A stretch of DNA of 64,000 bases from contig NZ_CP069533.1 in the NCBI RefSeq assembly GCF_016889765.1, positions 1,426,001 through 1,490,000 of the forward strand, read 5' to 3'. The DNA comes from Corynebacterium minutissimum. Its GTDB lineage: Bacteria > Actinomycetota > Actinomycetes > Mycobacteriales > Mycobacteriaceae. Positions within the stretch are counted from its first letter, which is position 1, and the number at the start of each line of letters is the position of its first letter. This document shows positions 32,489 through 40,863 of this stretch, piece by piece. A model generated the notes under the pieces. That model was not told where the DNA came from. It did no database searches and worked only from the letters and a program-made list of their open reading frames with translations. The position numbers were made by a program, and so were the translations under genes.

Positions 32489-33009
32489 CCTTCGGGACTC
32501 CGCAGTCCGGGCCTTCGCAGCCGGGGCACCAGCATCCTGCCCCAGCGCCCATCCCGGCTGGCCCGAATGCCGCACAGGACTATCGCTATGGGCACGTCAC
32601 GGATTCTGCCCGGGAATCGCGCCGAGCAGCGGATATGAAAGCCCAGTGGGCGCCGTGGCCGTTGAAGGTCGCAGCAGTCATTGAGCTGTTTATCTGCGCC
32701 TATGCGGTGTTTAATATCTGCAAGCTCGTGGCCTTTGAGAACAGCCCGGAAGCAGTGACCCGCACGGAACAGCTATCGACCGAGTTGGGCGTGCTGCTTG
32801 GCGTTCTGGTGCTTCTCGTCTGTGTGCTCACCACCTACGTGCTGCATGCGCAGCAGTCAGCGCGCATCGCGCTTACCGCTATCAGCGCAGTGCTGGTGTT
32901 GCTCATCCCCGTAAGCTCGGTTATGCCGGTGTCCATCGCCTCAGCCGTGGTTATCGTGCTGCTGTGGTTGCCGGTGAACCGGCAGTGGTTCGGTGGCACT
33001 AAGACCTAA
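32485..33009 (+). CDS. Operon gene 9: Pro-rich four-helix membrane protein, 174 aa
   Basis: An N-terminal Pro/Gly/Gln-rich disordered stretch (TPQSGPSQPGHQHPAPAPIP) leads to four hydrophobic helices (about 55-77, 98-118, 125-142 and 144-163). It ends the operon and overlaps the GTPase by 4 nt. Like gene 1 it combines a low-complexity tail with helices, so the operon is bracketed by two small disordered-tail membrane proteins. No family recognised. Confidence 0.7.
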   Translation: MTFGTPQSGPSQPGHQHPAPAPIPAGPNAAQDYRYGHVTDSARESRRAADMKAQWAPWPLKVAAVIELFICAYAVFNICKLVAFENSPEAVTRTEQLSTELGVLLGVLVLLVCVLTTYVLHAQQSARIALTAISAVLVLLIPVSSVMPVSIASAVVIVLLWLPVNRQWFGGTKT

Positions 33010-33048
33010 GACTTAAGCCCTCGCTCAAGCTCTAGCTTGAGCCTTAGG
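33005..33048. terminator. Hairpin between converging genes
   Basis: GCTCAAGC (33023-33030) pairs with GCTTGAGC (33035-33042) around a TCTA loop, and CCTAAG (33005-33010) with CTTAGG (33043-33048) outside. It sits exactly between the end of the nine-gene operon and the convergent gene and may terminate both, though it lacks a T-run. Confidence 0.5.
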
Positions 33049-34387
33049 CCTTCTTGCGCAGCTCCTCCAGCGCGCGCGTGTTGCCGGCGGCGTCGAAGAG
33101 GTTGTAGGCGAAGTGGTACATGTTCCGTGCGCGTTCGGCTACGTTGCCGGCTGCATAGCGGTCACCGAGGAGTTCGGCTACTTCCGCCAGCGCGCTTTGC
33201 TCAGTCGGGGTGGTGGCGGCGGAGGCGGTGTGCTTCTCCAAGAAATCAAGCAGAACCTGCGTGGACTTGAACATGTCCTCGGCCTGCGTGCGCAAGCTCT
33301 CGGAGTAAAGCACCGTCCACTTGGCGGCCACCGGCAGGCTCTTCAGCTTTGTAGAATCCACATAACGGGAGGCCAGAATGTCATAGGCCTCTTGGGGGTC
33401 GGTGGGAAGAACATGTAGGCTTACCCGCTTGAGGATGGCTTGCAGTTCGTTGTCGACATCACCGAGGCGGGCGTACTCCCGCTCGGCTGCCTCCAAACAT
33501 GCGAGGCGCTGGGCTTTATCACCGCTTGAGTTGGCTGCGGCATCGCTGTAGAAGCGCGCCAGCATCGCCGGTGGCAGCTGCTGGTATTCTTCCTCGCGGC
33601 GGGCGTTCGACAGGATGGCAAAGGACTGCGCGGCTACACGGGAACAGTCGTCCTGCGAGTTTGATGCCCAGAGAGCACCGACAGCGGATTCAAGGATGAC
33701 CGTGAGGGCGTCCACAAACGAGGTTTCGGAGCCATCAAAATTCCCGGAGGTCACCGCGTCATTGATGGTGACAAACTCAGCGGCGTGGGCTCTTGCATCG
33801 CCGTTCTTGGCCGCGTCGAGGCGCGTGCGCAGTTCAGCAAGTGAGGACGGGCTGCTATCCCCACCAGAGGCAGCAGACGCAGCCGAAGAATCGGCAACGG
33901 GCTGGGACATTGATGCAGTGACGGCCTCAGAAAAGTCCTTGTGGCTAGCAGCGGTCTGTGCGGCAGCAATCTCATCGAGCACGGAGCGATCCCCCGCAGC
34001 AGCGGCCTTGGCGGCGAACTTCTCTGCTTCTTCTTTAAAACCGTTATCCAGCCAGGCGCGCGCAACTCGGGCGTAGCCGGTAGCCACCAGATCCGGCTGG
34101 CCGGTCAGTACGCCGATGGAGGCAATGGTGAAAGAGTCGTTGGCATCTTCGATGGTGCCGGCGGCCTGGCGGAGAGTCTCGCGGGCTTCCAGGTAGAGAG
34201 CAGCGGGATGCGCATCCTCGATGCTGCCCAGGAAAGAATCCTTCGCGATGACCCGGTTAATTTGCTTGTCAATGTGCGCTGACTCCGTAGTGGGCAGCGT
34301 CAGACCAGAGCTCTGGGAGCGCGCATAGGCCAGCATGCGCTCGGCGTCGGCGGAATCAAGCAGGGGATAGGTCGCGTCAGAAGCCAT
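33044..34387 (-). CDS. Helical-repeat (TPR/Sel1-like) hypothetical protein, 447 aa
   Basis: A soluble, almost wholly helical protein. Pairs of helices of about 34 residues with small residues at packing positions (GYARVARAWLDNGFKEEAEK; ACLEAAEREYARLGDVDNEL; AERARNMYHFAYNLFDAAGN) fit tetratricopeptide-like repeats. An Ala/Ser linker (SQPVADSSAASAASGGDSS) splits it in two halves. It converges on the nine-gene operon and is divergent from gluQ with a 53-bp gap. Whether it belongs to the operon's function is only suggested by position. Not assigned to a family. Confidence 0.68.
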   Translation of the reverse strand: MASDATYPLLDSADAERMLAYARSQSSGLTLPTTESAHIDKQINRVIAKDSFLGSIEDAHPAALYLEARETLRQAAGTIEDANDSFTIASIGVLTGQPDLVATGYARVARAWLDNGFKEEAEKFAAKAAAAGDRSVLDEIAAAQTAASHKDFSEAVTASMSQPVADSSAASAASGGDSSPSSLAELRTRLDAAKNGDARAHAAEFVTINDAVTSGNFDGSETSFVDALTVILESAVGALWASNSQDDCSRVAAQSFAILSNARREEEYQQLPPAMLARFYSDAAANSSGDKAQRLACLEAAEREYARLGDVDNELQAILKRVSLHVLPTDPQEAYDILASRYVDSTKLKSLPVAAKWTVLYSESLRTQAEDMFKSTQVLLDFLEKHTASAATTPTEQSALAEVAELLGDRYAAGNVAERARNMYHFAYNLFDAAGNTRALEELRKKA

Positions 34388-34440
34388 GGGGGCGATTCTA
34401 GTGGAGGACTCGCCTCCGCGCGGCCCCTAGACTGGACTGC

Positions 34441-35382
34441 ATGGATTCTCTTTCTCCCGCCGGCCGCTATGCCCCGAGCCCGTCTGGTGATTTGCACCTA
34501 GGCAACCTTCGTACGGCGCTCCTCGCCTGGCTCTATGCGCGCAGTAGCGGACGGCGCTTCCTCGTTCGCGTGGAAGACATTGATACGCAGCGTTCCTCGC
34601 GCGAATCGGCTAAGCGCCAGCTGGAGGATCTCGCGACCTTGGGCCTGGGCTGGGACGGGGAGGTCATCTACCAGCAGGATCGCTACGCCGCCTACGAGGA
34701 AGCCTTGGCACAGCTGCCCACCTACGAGTGCTACTGCTCGCGCAAGGACATCCAGGAAGCCTCCCGCGCACCGCATGCAATTCCGGGGCAGTACCCGGGG
34801 ACGTGCCGGGCGCTTAGCGACGATGAACGGGCCGCCAAACGCGCCGAACTCGCCACCCAGAACCGCGTGCCAGCCATACGCCTGCGAGCTGGGATGGCAA
34901 CGTACACCATCCACGATGCCGTGGTGGGCGAGTACACGGGTGAGGTGGATGACTTCATCTTGCGCCGCGGCGGCCAGCCGCCGGCAGATCCGACTCAGGG
35001 TATGGACTGGGCCTATAACTTGGCGGTTGTCGTTGATGATGCCTTCCAAGGGGTGGATCAGATTGTGCGCGGCGATGATCTCCTCTCCTCCGCGCCACGC
35101 CAGGCATACCTTGCGCACCTTCTGGGCTATCCGGAGCCAGAGTTCGTCCACGTGCCGCTCGTGCTCAACTCTGAGGGAGTGCGCCTGTCCAAGCGCGATG
35201 GGGCAGTGACCCTGCGTCAACTACTCGCCGAGCCAGAACGAGAAGTGGGCGACGTCATCCGCCTGCTTGCGGGCTCCCTAGGCTACGACACCGAAGGACT
35301 GTACACGCCTACGGATCTTCTCACGCGCTTTAAACCCGATAAGCTTTCGCGTGAACCCTATGTCTGGGATGGAACGGTGTAG
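34441..35382 (+). CDS. gluQ: Glutamyl-Q tRNA(Asp) synthetase
   Basis: A 313-residue paralogue of glutamyl-tRNA synthetase that has the catalytic domain but not the anticodon-binding domain. It attaches glutamate to the cyclopentene-diol of queuosine-34 in tRNA-Asp. The class I motifs are present: SPSGDLHLGN (13-22, HIGH equivalent) and RLSKRDG near 244-250 (KMSKS equivalent). The zinc motif is complete: Cys97, Cys99, Tyr118 and Cys122, with YPGTC. Its activity needs queuosine-containing tRNA, in agreement with tgt and the YhhQ-like transporter in this window. The downstream 111-aa gene follows 11 bp later and is probably cotranscribed. Confidence 0.92.
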   Translation: MDSLSPAGRYAPSPSGDLHLGNLRTALLAWLYARSSGRRFLVRVEDIDTQRSSRESAKRQLEDLATLGLGWDGEVIYQQDRYAAYEEALAQLPTYECYCSRKDIQEASRAPHAIPGQYPGTCRALSDDERAAKRAELATQNRVPAIRLRAGMATYTIHDAVVGEYTGEVDDFILRRGGQPPADPTQGMDWAYNLAVVVDDAFQGVDQIVRGDDLLSSAPRQAYLAHLLGYPEPEFVHVPLVLNSEGVRLSKRDGAVTLRQLLAEPEREVGDVIRLLAGSLGYDTEGLYTPTDLLTRFKPDKLSREPYVWDGTV

Positions 35383-35393
35383 ATCGGAGGAGC

Positions 35394-35729
35394 ATGGACG
35401 CCTATGAGTACGCCCAGCTGGAAGACAGCCTGGATTATCTCTATGACTTCTTCGACACGGATCTAGAAGAACGCGTGCGCGCTGGGCGTGAGCTCCTGCC
35501 AGAAGGCATGGAAGACATCTTGGGTGACCATACCTTGGAAGACTACGTCTGGCTGTGGATCAAAGAACCTGGTCCCCACGGCTTCCGCCGCTACCTGCGT
35601 GACGGCGGCTATGACGAGGCCGAGGTGGAAGAGGCTTTCTTGCTAGCTCGCACTGAATGGGGAATGAATACCCCGCCGCACGTGGAGTGGCTCAAGGAAG
35701 ACGGTTTCGAGGCCCCCAAGTTCGAGTAG
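35394..35729 (+). CDS. Acidic hypothetical protein, 111 aa
   Basis: A cytoplasmic, acidic protein with GGAGGAG before ATG 35394. It has the helical segments YEYAQLEDSLDYLYDFFDTD and DEAEVEEAFLLARTEW. It follows gluQ in an apparent two-gene unit. I do not recognise a family. It is probably a conserved corynebacterial protein; no function can be given. Confidence 0.7.
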   Translation: MDAYEYAQLEDSLDYLYDFFDTDLEERVRAGRELLPEGMEDILGDHTLEDYVWLWIKEPGPHGFRRYLRDGGYDEAEVEEAFLLARTEWGMNTPPHVEWLKEDGFEAPKFE

Positions 35730-35808
35730 GGGCGGTTGACCATGGGCGTTCGATGGAAGCGCCCAGCTCGAGTGCCCAGCAGTAAAGAAACCAAAGGATT
35801 GGCACCTT

Positions 35809-35937
35809 ATGCGAAATCTAGCATTCAACCACCTGCGGTTTTACGTGCTCAGCCCCGCAAACGGTGCCTTTACTTTGGTTCCTTTGCCCAAAAGGCTCAA
35901 GCCTCGCCCGCCCTCTAACCGGCCAGGCCCGGATTGA
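35809..35937 (+). CDS. Possible small ORF, 42 aa
   Basis: AAAGGA lies 10 nt before ATG 35809, and the frame is open for 42 codons (MRNLAFNHLRFYVLSPANGA..., basic and Pro-rich at the end). The region 35730-35985 is otherwise empty. Composition is compatible with a small basic protein, but there is no family and length is no evidence. It may be noise. Confidence 0.25.
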   Translation: MRNLAFNHLRFYVLSPANGAFTLVPLPKRLKPRPPSNRPGPD

Positions 35938-35984
35938 CGGGCGGTCAACACCGACTCCGGCGTAGGCGCTAGACGCAGAATGCG

Positions 35985-36026
35985 AAAAATCCCGGTTCAC
36001 AGCGTGATGCCGGTGAACCGGGATTT
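35985..36026 (-). terminator. Terminator of tRNA-Ser(GGA)
   Basis: A 14-bp perfect stem, AAATCCCGGTTCAC (35987-36000) with GTGAACCGGGATTT (36013-36026). On the minus strand it ends in a run of five T and lies just past the tRNA 3' end. Confidence 0.85.
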
Positions 36027-36031
36027 CCCAG

Positions 36032-36120
36032 TGGCGGAGGATAGGGGATTTGAACCCCTGAGGGATGTGACTCCCGCACGCGTTCCAGGCGTGTGACATA
36101 GGCCGCTAGTCGAATCCTCC
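36032..36120 (-). tRNA. tRNA-Ser (GGA)
   Basis: An 89-nt class II tRNA on the minus strand with a long variable arm. The acceptor GGAGGAT pairs with ATCCTCC, the discriminator is G, and CCA is encoded (complement at 36032-36034). The anticodon loop CTGGAAC gives GGA (complement at 36084-36086). Confidence 0.96.
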
Positions 36121-36282
36121 GCTGGAAAACATTACATGAGCCCCCTAATGAAGCAAAATCGCCAGGTCAGCGCGAAAAACTTGGGGATGGGAGGCGGTAG
36201 AGGGGAAGCCGGGCTGGGAGTCAGGGCGGGAGCTGGGTGGCGAGGGTGCGGTTTGGCGTCGGCAAGCACGGCACGCTAGGCT

Positions 36283-36384
36283 GGACCACAGGATTCCGCG
36301 TGGCGTCCATCCTCTGAACTCCCCCAGGGCAGGAATGCAGCAAGGGTCAGGAGGCTCTGGCGGGTGCGCGGGGTCCCCTTTTTT
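36283..36384 (+). ncRNA. ffs: SRP RNA (4.5S-like, small bacterial type)
   Basis: The apical Ffh-binding loop is recognisable as CCCAGGGCAGGAATGCAGCA followed by AGGG. The flanks fold back: GGACC (36283-36287) with GGTCC (36372-36376), CCGCG with CGCGG, and TCCTC with GAGG, giving one long hairpin of about 95 nt. A run of six T follows (36379-36384) and ends the transcript. Its place upstream of dnaX is the usual actinobacterial one. It is the RNA part of the signal recognition particle for membrane-protein targeting. Confidence 0.9.
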
Positions 36385-36471
36385 ATTTATATGTGGCCTT
36401 GCACACGGGGGAAGCGTGCGGCAGTTACTATGGGTGCCATCTGTCCGCCACATGTCCCGGAAGGAAGAGGG

Positions 36472-37743
36472 ATGTCGCTTTCCAATCTCGACGCATCCGA
36501 GCTCAAGGAGCTTGCTGCTGAAGTACGCAAGGACTACGAGGCTCTTAAGGCTGAGGGTCTCAACCTAGATTTGACTCGCGGTAAGCCGTCTAAGGCTCAG
36601 CTGGACCTGTCCAACGATTTGCTCGTGCTGCCAGGCCGCGGCCACTACACCGACGCTGCCGGCAATGACCTGCGCAACTACGGAAACCAGAAGGGCATCA
36701 AGGAGCTGCGTGACCTTTGGGGTGAGCTCACCAACATGGAGCCGGAACTGCTTGTTGCTGCGGATTCTTCCTCGCTGAACATCATGTATGACCTGATCCA
36801 CCTGTCCTACACGTTTGGCAACAACAGCTCTGATCAGCCGTGGAGCAAGGAAGAAACCATCAAGTGGATCTGCCCTACTCCGGGGTATGACCGCCACTTC
36901 ACCATTACGGAGTCCTTTGGCTTCGAGCTCCTGTCGGTGCCGATGGAAGAGGATGGCCCGGATATTGACGCCGTTGAGGAGCTGGCGAAGGACCCGCAGG
37001 TCAAGGGCATGTGGGTGGTGCCGATGTTCTCCAACCCAACGGGTGCGGTTATCTCTGAGGAAAAGACCCGCCGCCTTGCCGCGATGGAGACGGGTGCGGC
37101 AGATTTCCGCATCGTGTGGGACAACGCCTACGCCGTGCACACTCTTACCGAGGACTTCCCAGAGGTTCTGCCGATTCTGGAGATCGCGGAGCAGGAAGGT
37201 AACCCGGACCGTTTCTGGGCCATGTCTTCGTCGTCGAAGATCACTTTCGCCGGTTCTGGTGTGAGCTTCTTCGGCTCCTCTGAGGACAACCTTGAGTGGT
37301 ACCTCGAGCATGCAGGTATTCGCGGCATTGGTCCGAACAAGATCAACCAGTTGGCGCACTACGAGTTCTTCAGTTCCGCTGAGGGCGTGCGCGCGATTAT
37401 GCGCCGTCACGCTGCACTGTTGGCACCGAAGTTTGAGTCCATCCTGCGTATCCTGGACAAGCGCCTGACTCAGTACGACATCGCGGAGTGGACTCAGCCC
37501 AAGGGCGGCTATTTCATCTCCTTGAACGTGCCAGATGGCACTGCTACTCGCGTGTGGGAGCTGGCTCGTGACGCCGGCATTCTCCTCACCCAGGCAGGCT
37601 CCGCCTTCCCCTATGGTGAGGACGCCAAGGACCACAACATCCGCCTTGCTCCGTCCCTGCCGCCGCAGGAAGAGGTAGAGGCCGCGATGGACGGCGTGGC
37701 TACCTGTGTCCTGCTGGCCGCCGTGGAGAAGCTGGGGGCATAA
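36472..37743 (+). CDS. aspT: Aspartate aminotransferase (class I, AspT-type)
   Basis: A 423-residue PLP-dependent enzyme of fold type I. The PLP lysine is Lys256 in SSSSKITFAG; NPTGAVIS and IVWDNAYAVH bind cofactor; GGYFISLNVPDG is in the small domain. The unusual sequence is that of the AspT branch found in corynebacteria, which is distinct from classical AspC, and the location upstream of dnaX is the same as in C. glutamicum. It makes aspartate from oxaloacetate and glutamate, feeding the lysC-asd pathway encoded at 52.7-55.0 kb. I chose ATG 36472 after AAGGAAGAGGG; the frame is open upstream to 36364 through the SRP RNA terminator, which is not coding. Confidence 0.9.
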   Translation: MSLSNLDASELKELAAEVRKDYEALKAEGLNLDLTRGKPSKAQLDLSNDLLVLPGRGHYTDAAGNDLRNYGNQKGIKELRDLWGELTNMEPELLVAADSSSLNIMYDLIHLSYTFGNNSSDQPWSKEETIKWICPTPGYDRHFTITESFGFELLSVPMEEDGPDIDAVEELAKDPQVKGMWVVPMFSNPTGAVISEEKTRRLAAMETGAADFRIVWDNAYAVHTLTEDFPEVLPILEIAEQEGNPDRFWAMSSSSKITFAGSGVSFFGSSEDNLEWYLEHAGIRGIGPNKINQLAHYEFFSSAEGVRAIMRRHAALLAPKFESILRILDKRLTQYDIAEWTQPKGGYFISLNVPDGTATRVWELARDAGILLTQAGSAFPYGEDAKDHNIRLAPSLPPQEEVEAAMDGVATCVLLAAVEKLGA

Positions 37744-38305
37744 GGCTATCAACGCTGACGAGACGGCCTATTGGCTCGATGACGTCATCCCCGTTGACCT
37801 CGAGTTCAAAAACATCGAGGGGCACCGTGTGGGCTTAGCCGTGCTTGACGACGATCAATCGCTCGCCGTCACCTGCGACTTCGCCGACGTGGATACGGGG
37901 TTGGCCCACGCGGAGCAGGGTATCGATGTTCGTTGCGAGCTTCTCGCGGTTGCTCGCATCGGCCAAGCAGAGGTGGCTGCCGCTGTGAGCGCCGCGTCCA
38001 GCCTTCTCGCGAAGGCCGCCGGCGTTCTGCCGGCGCAGCCGGGCCTCCTGTTACCGAATCTCTTTGGTGAGAACGATGAGCGCTTCGCGTACCTGTCAGT
38101 GCGCCACGGCATGCTCATCGCTCCTTACCTGTGGGGCGGGCAGACCCCACAGGTAGCGGAGGATAAACGCCTGACGTTGGTGTGTCAGCTGCTCATGCTG
38201 ACTGATGCCGAATATGCCTTCGCGGTTGAGGAAGGTGTACCGGCCCTGCAGAACGCAGTGGCGGAGCATGGCATCGATCTGTTGGACTGGCAGCGCTCGG
38301 GGTAG
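37706..38305 (+). CDS. Hypothetical protein, about 190-199 aa
   Basis: The conserved-looking part starts at INADETAYWLDDVIPVDLEF and continues with LAVLDDDQSLAVTCDFADV, a small Ala-rich helical stretch, LPNLFGENDERFAYLSVRHG and a C-terminal helix LQNAVAEHGIDLLDWQRSG. It is soluble and alpha/beta. It lies between aspT and dnaX, overlapping the end of aspT if GTG 37706 is the start; there is no good start codon nearer, so the true N-terminus is uncertain. It could be a suppressor-of-fused-like small protein, but I do not assert it. Confidence 0.7.
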   Translation: MSCWPPWRSWGHKAINADETAYWLDDVIPVDLEFKNIEGHRVGLAVLDDDQSLAVTCDFADVDTGLAHAEQGIDVRCELLAVARIGQAEVAAAVSAASSLLAKAAGVLPAQPGLLLPNLFGENDERFAYLSVRHGMLIAPYLWGGQTPQVAEDKRLTLVCQLLMLTDAEYAFAVEEGVPALQNAVAEHGIDLLDWQRSG

Positions 38306-38379
38306 CTGAAATATCGCCTCACTCGTGGGGCTTCCATGTGTGATCCGTGTGTCCGAGCAAGGCGCTAGACTGACTAACC

Positions 38380-40806
38380 GTGGCTCTTTACCGGAAATAT
38401 CGTCCAGCAACGTTCGCGGAAGTGGTGGGCCAAGAGCAGGTCACCACGCCGTTGTCCGCCGCCCTCGACGCGGGGCGCATTAACCATGCGTACCTCTTTT
38501 CCGGCCCGCGTGGCTGCGGAAAGACCTCGTCGGCACGCATCATGGCACGCTCGCTCAACTGCGAGCAGGGCCCCACATCCACGCCGTGTGGCGTGTGCGA
38601 TTCTTGTGTTTCCCTAGCCCCTGGCGGCCCCGGCAACCTGGACGTGACAGAGCTTGACGCCGCCTCCCACAATGGTGTGGAGGATATGCGTGAGCTGCGC
38701 GACCGCGCCTACTACGCGCCAGCCGAATCGCGCTATCGCATCTTCATCATCGATGAGGCGCACATGATTTCCGCCTCCGGCGCCAATGCCTTGCTGAAGG
38801 TGGTTGAGGAACCACCGGAGCACGTTATCTTCATCTTCGCCACGACGGAGCCGGAAAAGATTATCGGCACCATCCGTTCGCGTACCCACCACTATCCTTT
38901 CCGCCTGCTGACCCCGCCGGCTATGAAGGGCCTGTTGGAACGCACCGTAGCTTCAGAAAATGTTCACGTGGATGACACCGTCTACCCCATGGTGATCCAG
39001 GCTGGTGGCGGTTCTCCCCGTGATACCTTGTCCATTTTGGATCAGCTCCTTGCGGGTGCTGGCCCCGATGGCCTGACCTACGACGTTGCACGTCCGCTAC
39101 TTGGCGTGACGGACCTTGGATTGCTTGATAACACCGTGGAAGCCTTGGCCAACCAGGACAAGGCTGGGTTGTTCAGGCTGGTCGATGATGTCATTGAAGC
39201 CGGCCACGAGCCGCGCCGCTTCGCCATTGACCTGCTCGATCGCCTGCGTGACCTCATGATTATCCAGGCCGTGCCTTCCGCCTTGGAGGAGGGGCTCGTG
39301 TCTGCGCCGACCGACCGCGGGGAGATCCTTACTGCCCAAGCGCAACGTTTCTCAGGCCCGCAGTTGGCCTACTTGGCAGAGACCGTTAACGAACGCGTGT
39401 CCTCACTGCGCGGTGCTACCTCTCCACGCTTGCTTCTGGAGATTCTCTGCGCCCACCTCATTGTGGGCACAGCCCCGGCTGCTGCCGCTGCCGGTCAAGT
39501 TCCTGCAGCCGCGCAACCAGCTTTGGGCGCATCCTCCGGCGCCTCCGCTTCTGGTAGCCAGTCCGGAGCTCAGGGCCAAGGCCCGGGCGCTGCAGCGACC
39601 CAGCGTCCGCAGTCTGCAGTATCTAGTGCCCAGGACCCTGCCGCTGCTGCTGCCGCCATCATTGCGCAGCGCCGCAGCCGCCAGGCAGCGAAGCAGAACG
39701 CTCAGCAGCAAGAACCGCAGCAGTCCGAGCAGCAATCGGCACAGCAGCCTGAGCGTGAGCCAGTGCAGCCTCAGCAGACGCAGCCGCAGCAAGCTCAGCA
39801 ACAGCAAGAGCAGCGACAGGACACCGCACAGCAGGATCCGGCTAGCGACATCCGCTCTCGCTGGTCTGACCTGCGTGCCACCATTGGCCACCGCAACAAG
39901 GTCGCGGAGATCATGCTTGCTGAAGCCCGCGTCCTGGGCGTGCGCGACGACACCCTTGTCCTTGGCCACACCACGGGTGCTCTGGCAGAGCGCATCAATT
40001 CGCCGGGTACCAACGAGGTCATCGTCGCGGTCCTCAAGGAGGAGCTCAACCGCGACCTCAAGGTGGAGTGCGTCATTGGTACTGACCCCAAGGCCCACGG
40101 CTTCACTGTGGAGAAACCCGTCCAGCGCACTCAGTGGAACCCCAACCAACCCCAGCGTGAGGCTTCCGAGCCTGAAGAGGAGGCAGAGAGTCCGGAGACG
40201 CCTAGCTCCACCGAAACCTCCGATTCTGGCCAAGCGGAAACGAGTGAACAGCCGGCCACCACTGACACGTGGGGCGCGCCGCGCCGCATCGGTGGACAGG
40301 AGCCGTCGTCTGACACGACGGAGCAACCCCAGCCGACACCGCAGCGACAAGAGACGTCGCCGCAGCGACAGGAGACACCTCAGCGCGGTGCGACAGTGCC
40401 CCCAAAGAGGGAGGCTCGTGGCAGCCAATGGCGATCACGCATTGCTCAAGCGAGTCAGGTAGCAGCCCAACGCGATGAGGAGTTTGCCAAGGTTCCGCAG
40501 TTTGGAAACGGTGTTCCGTTGCCGCCGGAGCCAGGTCCGGATGAGGGTGAGTACGAGACGCCACCGGAGCAGTATGCACCGCCGGCGGGAGCGGATGGAG
40601 CGCCGGAAAGTGCAGGGCACAGGCCTGAAACACCGCCGCAGCCGACTCCACAGCAGGTCTCTCAACCCCAGCCGGAGTACTCACGCGACGACGAGGAACG
40701 CGACATGATGGAAGCCGCGCAAAACGCCGGCGAGATGGATCATCGCAACGCCACGGAAGTTGCCATGGAGCTTCTCGCACAAGAGCTAGGGGCGCGGCGA
40801 CTATAG
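38380..40806 (+). CDS. dnaX: DNA polymerase III subunit gamma/tau
   Basis: An 808-residue clamp-loader ATPase. The opening LYRKYRPATFAEVVGQEQV is diagnostic. Walker A is GPRGCGKTS (42-50), the zinc module has Cys61, 70, 73 and 76, Walker B is FIIDEAHM near 125, and the sensor/SRC part is TTEPEKIIGTIRSR. The C-terminal half is a long Gln/Pro/Glu-rich low-complexity tail, with domain IV/V-like sequence in between (DIRSRWSDLRATIG, 488 onward). Such a tail is typical of actinobacterial tau. GTG 38380 is the start. I see no slippery A-run for frameshifted gamma. It is followed by ybaB and recR, the standard order. Confidence 0.96.
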   Translation: MALYRKYRPATFAEVVGQEQVTTPLSAALDAGRINHAYLFSGPRGCGKTSSARIMARSLNCEQGPTSTPCGVCDSCVSLAPGGPGNLDVTELDAASHNGVEDMRELRDRAYYAPAESRYRIFIIDEAHMISASGANALLKVVEEPPEHVIFIFATTEPEKIIGTIRSRTHHYPFRLLTPPAMKGLLERTVASENVHVDDTVYPMVIQAGGGSPRDTLSILDQLLAGAGPDGLTYDVARPLLGVTDLGLLDNTVEALANQDKAGLFRLVDDVIEAGHEPRRFAIDLLDRLRDLMIIQAVPSALEEGLVSAPTDRGEILTAQAQRFSGPQLAYLAETVNERVSSLRGATSPRLLLEILCAHLIVGTAPAAAAAGQVPAAAQPALGASSGASASGSQSGAQGQGPGAAATQRPQSAVSSAQDPAAAAAAIIAQRRSRQAAKQNAQQQEPQQSEQQSAQQPEREPVQPQQTQPQQAQQQQEQRQDTAQQDPASDIRSRWSDLRATIGHRNKVAEIMLAEARVLGVRDDTLVLGHTTGALAERINSPGTNEVIVAVLKEELNRDLKVECVIGTDPKAHGFTVEKPVQRTQWNPNQPQREASEPEEEAESPETPSSTETSDSGQAETSEQPATTDTWGAPRRIGGQEPSSDTTEQPQPTPQRQETSPQRQETPQRGATVPPKREARGSQWRSRIAQASQVAAQRDEEFAKVPQFGNGVPLPPEPGPDEGEYETPPEQYAPPAGADGAPESAGHRPETPPQPTPQQVSQPQPEYSRDDEERDMMEAAQNAGEMDHRNATEVAMELLAQELGARRL

Positions 40807-40863
40807 CGCGGCATCTGTACACTTGTCGCGTAGTGAAAATAACCGTGTGAAAGGACTTTTAGC

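Noticed and set aside
16067..33009. Type VII secretion locus or phage-encoded tubulin (PhuZ) region
   Set aside because: No EccC-type FtsK ATPase, no WXG100 protein and no phage structural genes are present; the tubulin-like protein is far larger than PhuZ.
35736..35918. 60-codon ORF after the 111-aa gene
   Set aside because: No ribosome site; a different frame in the same stretch has one (35809-35937).
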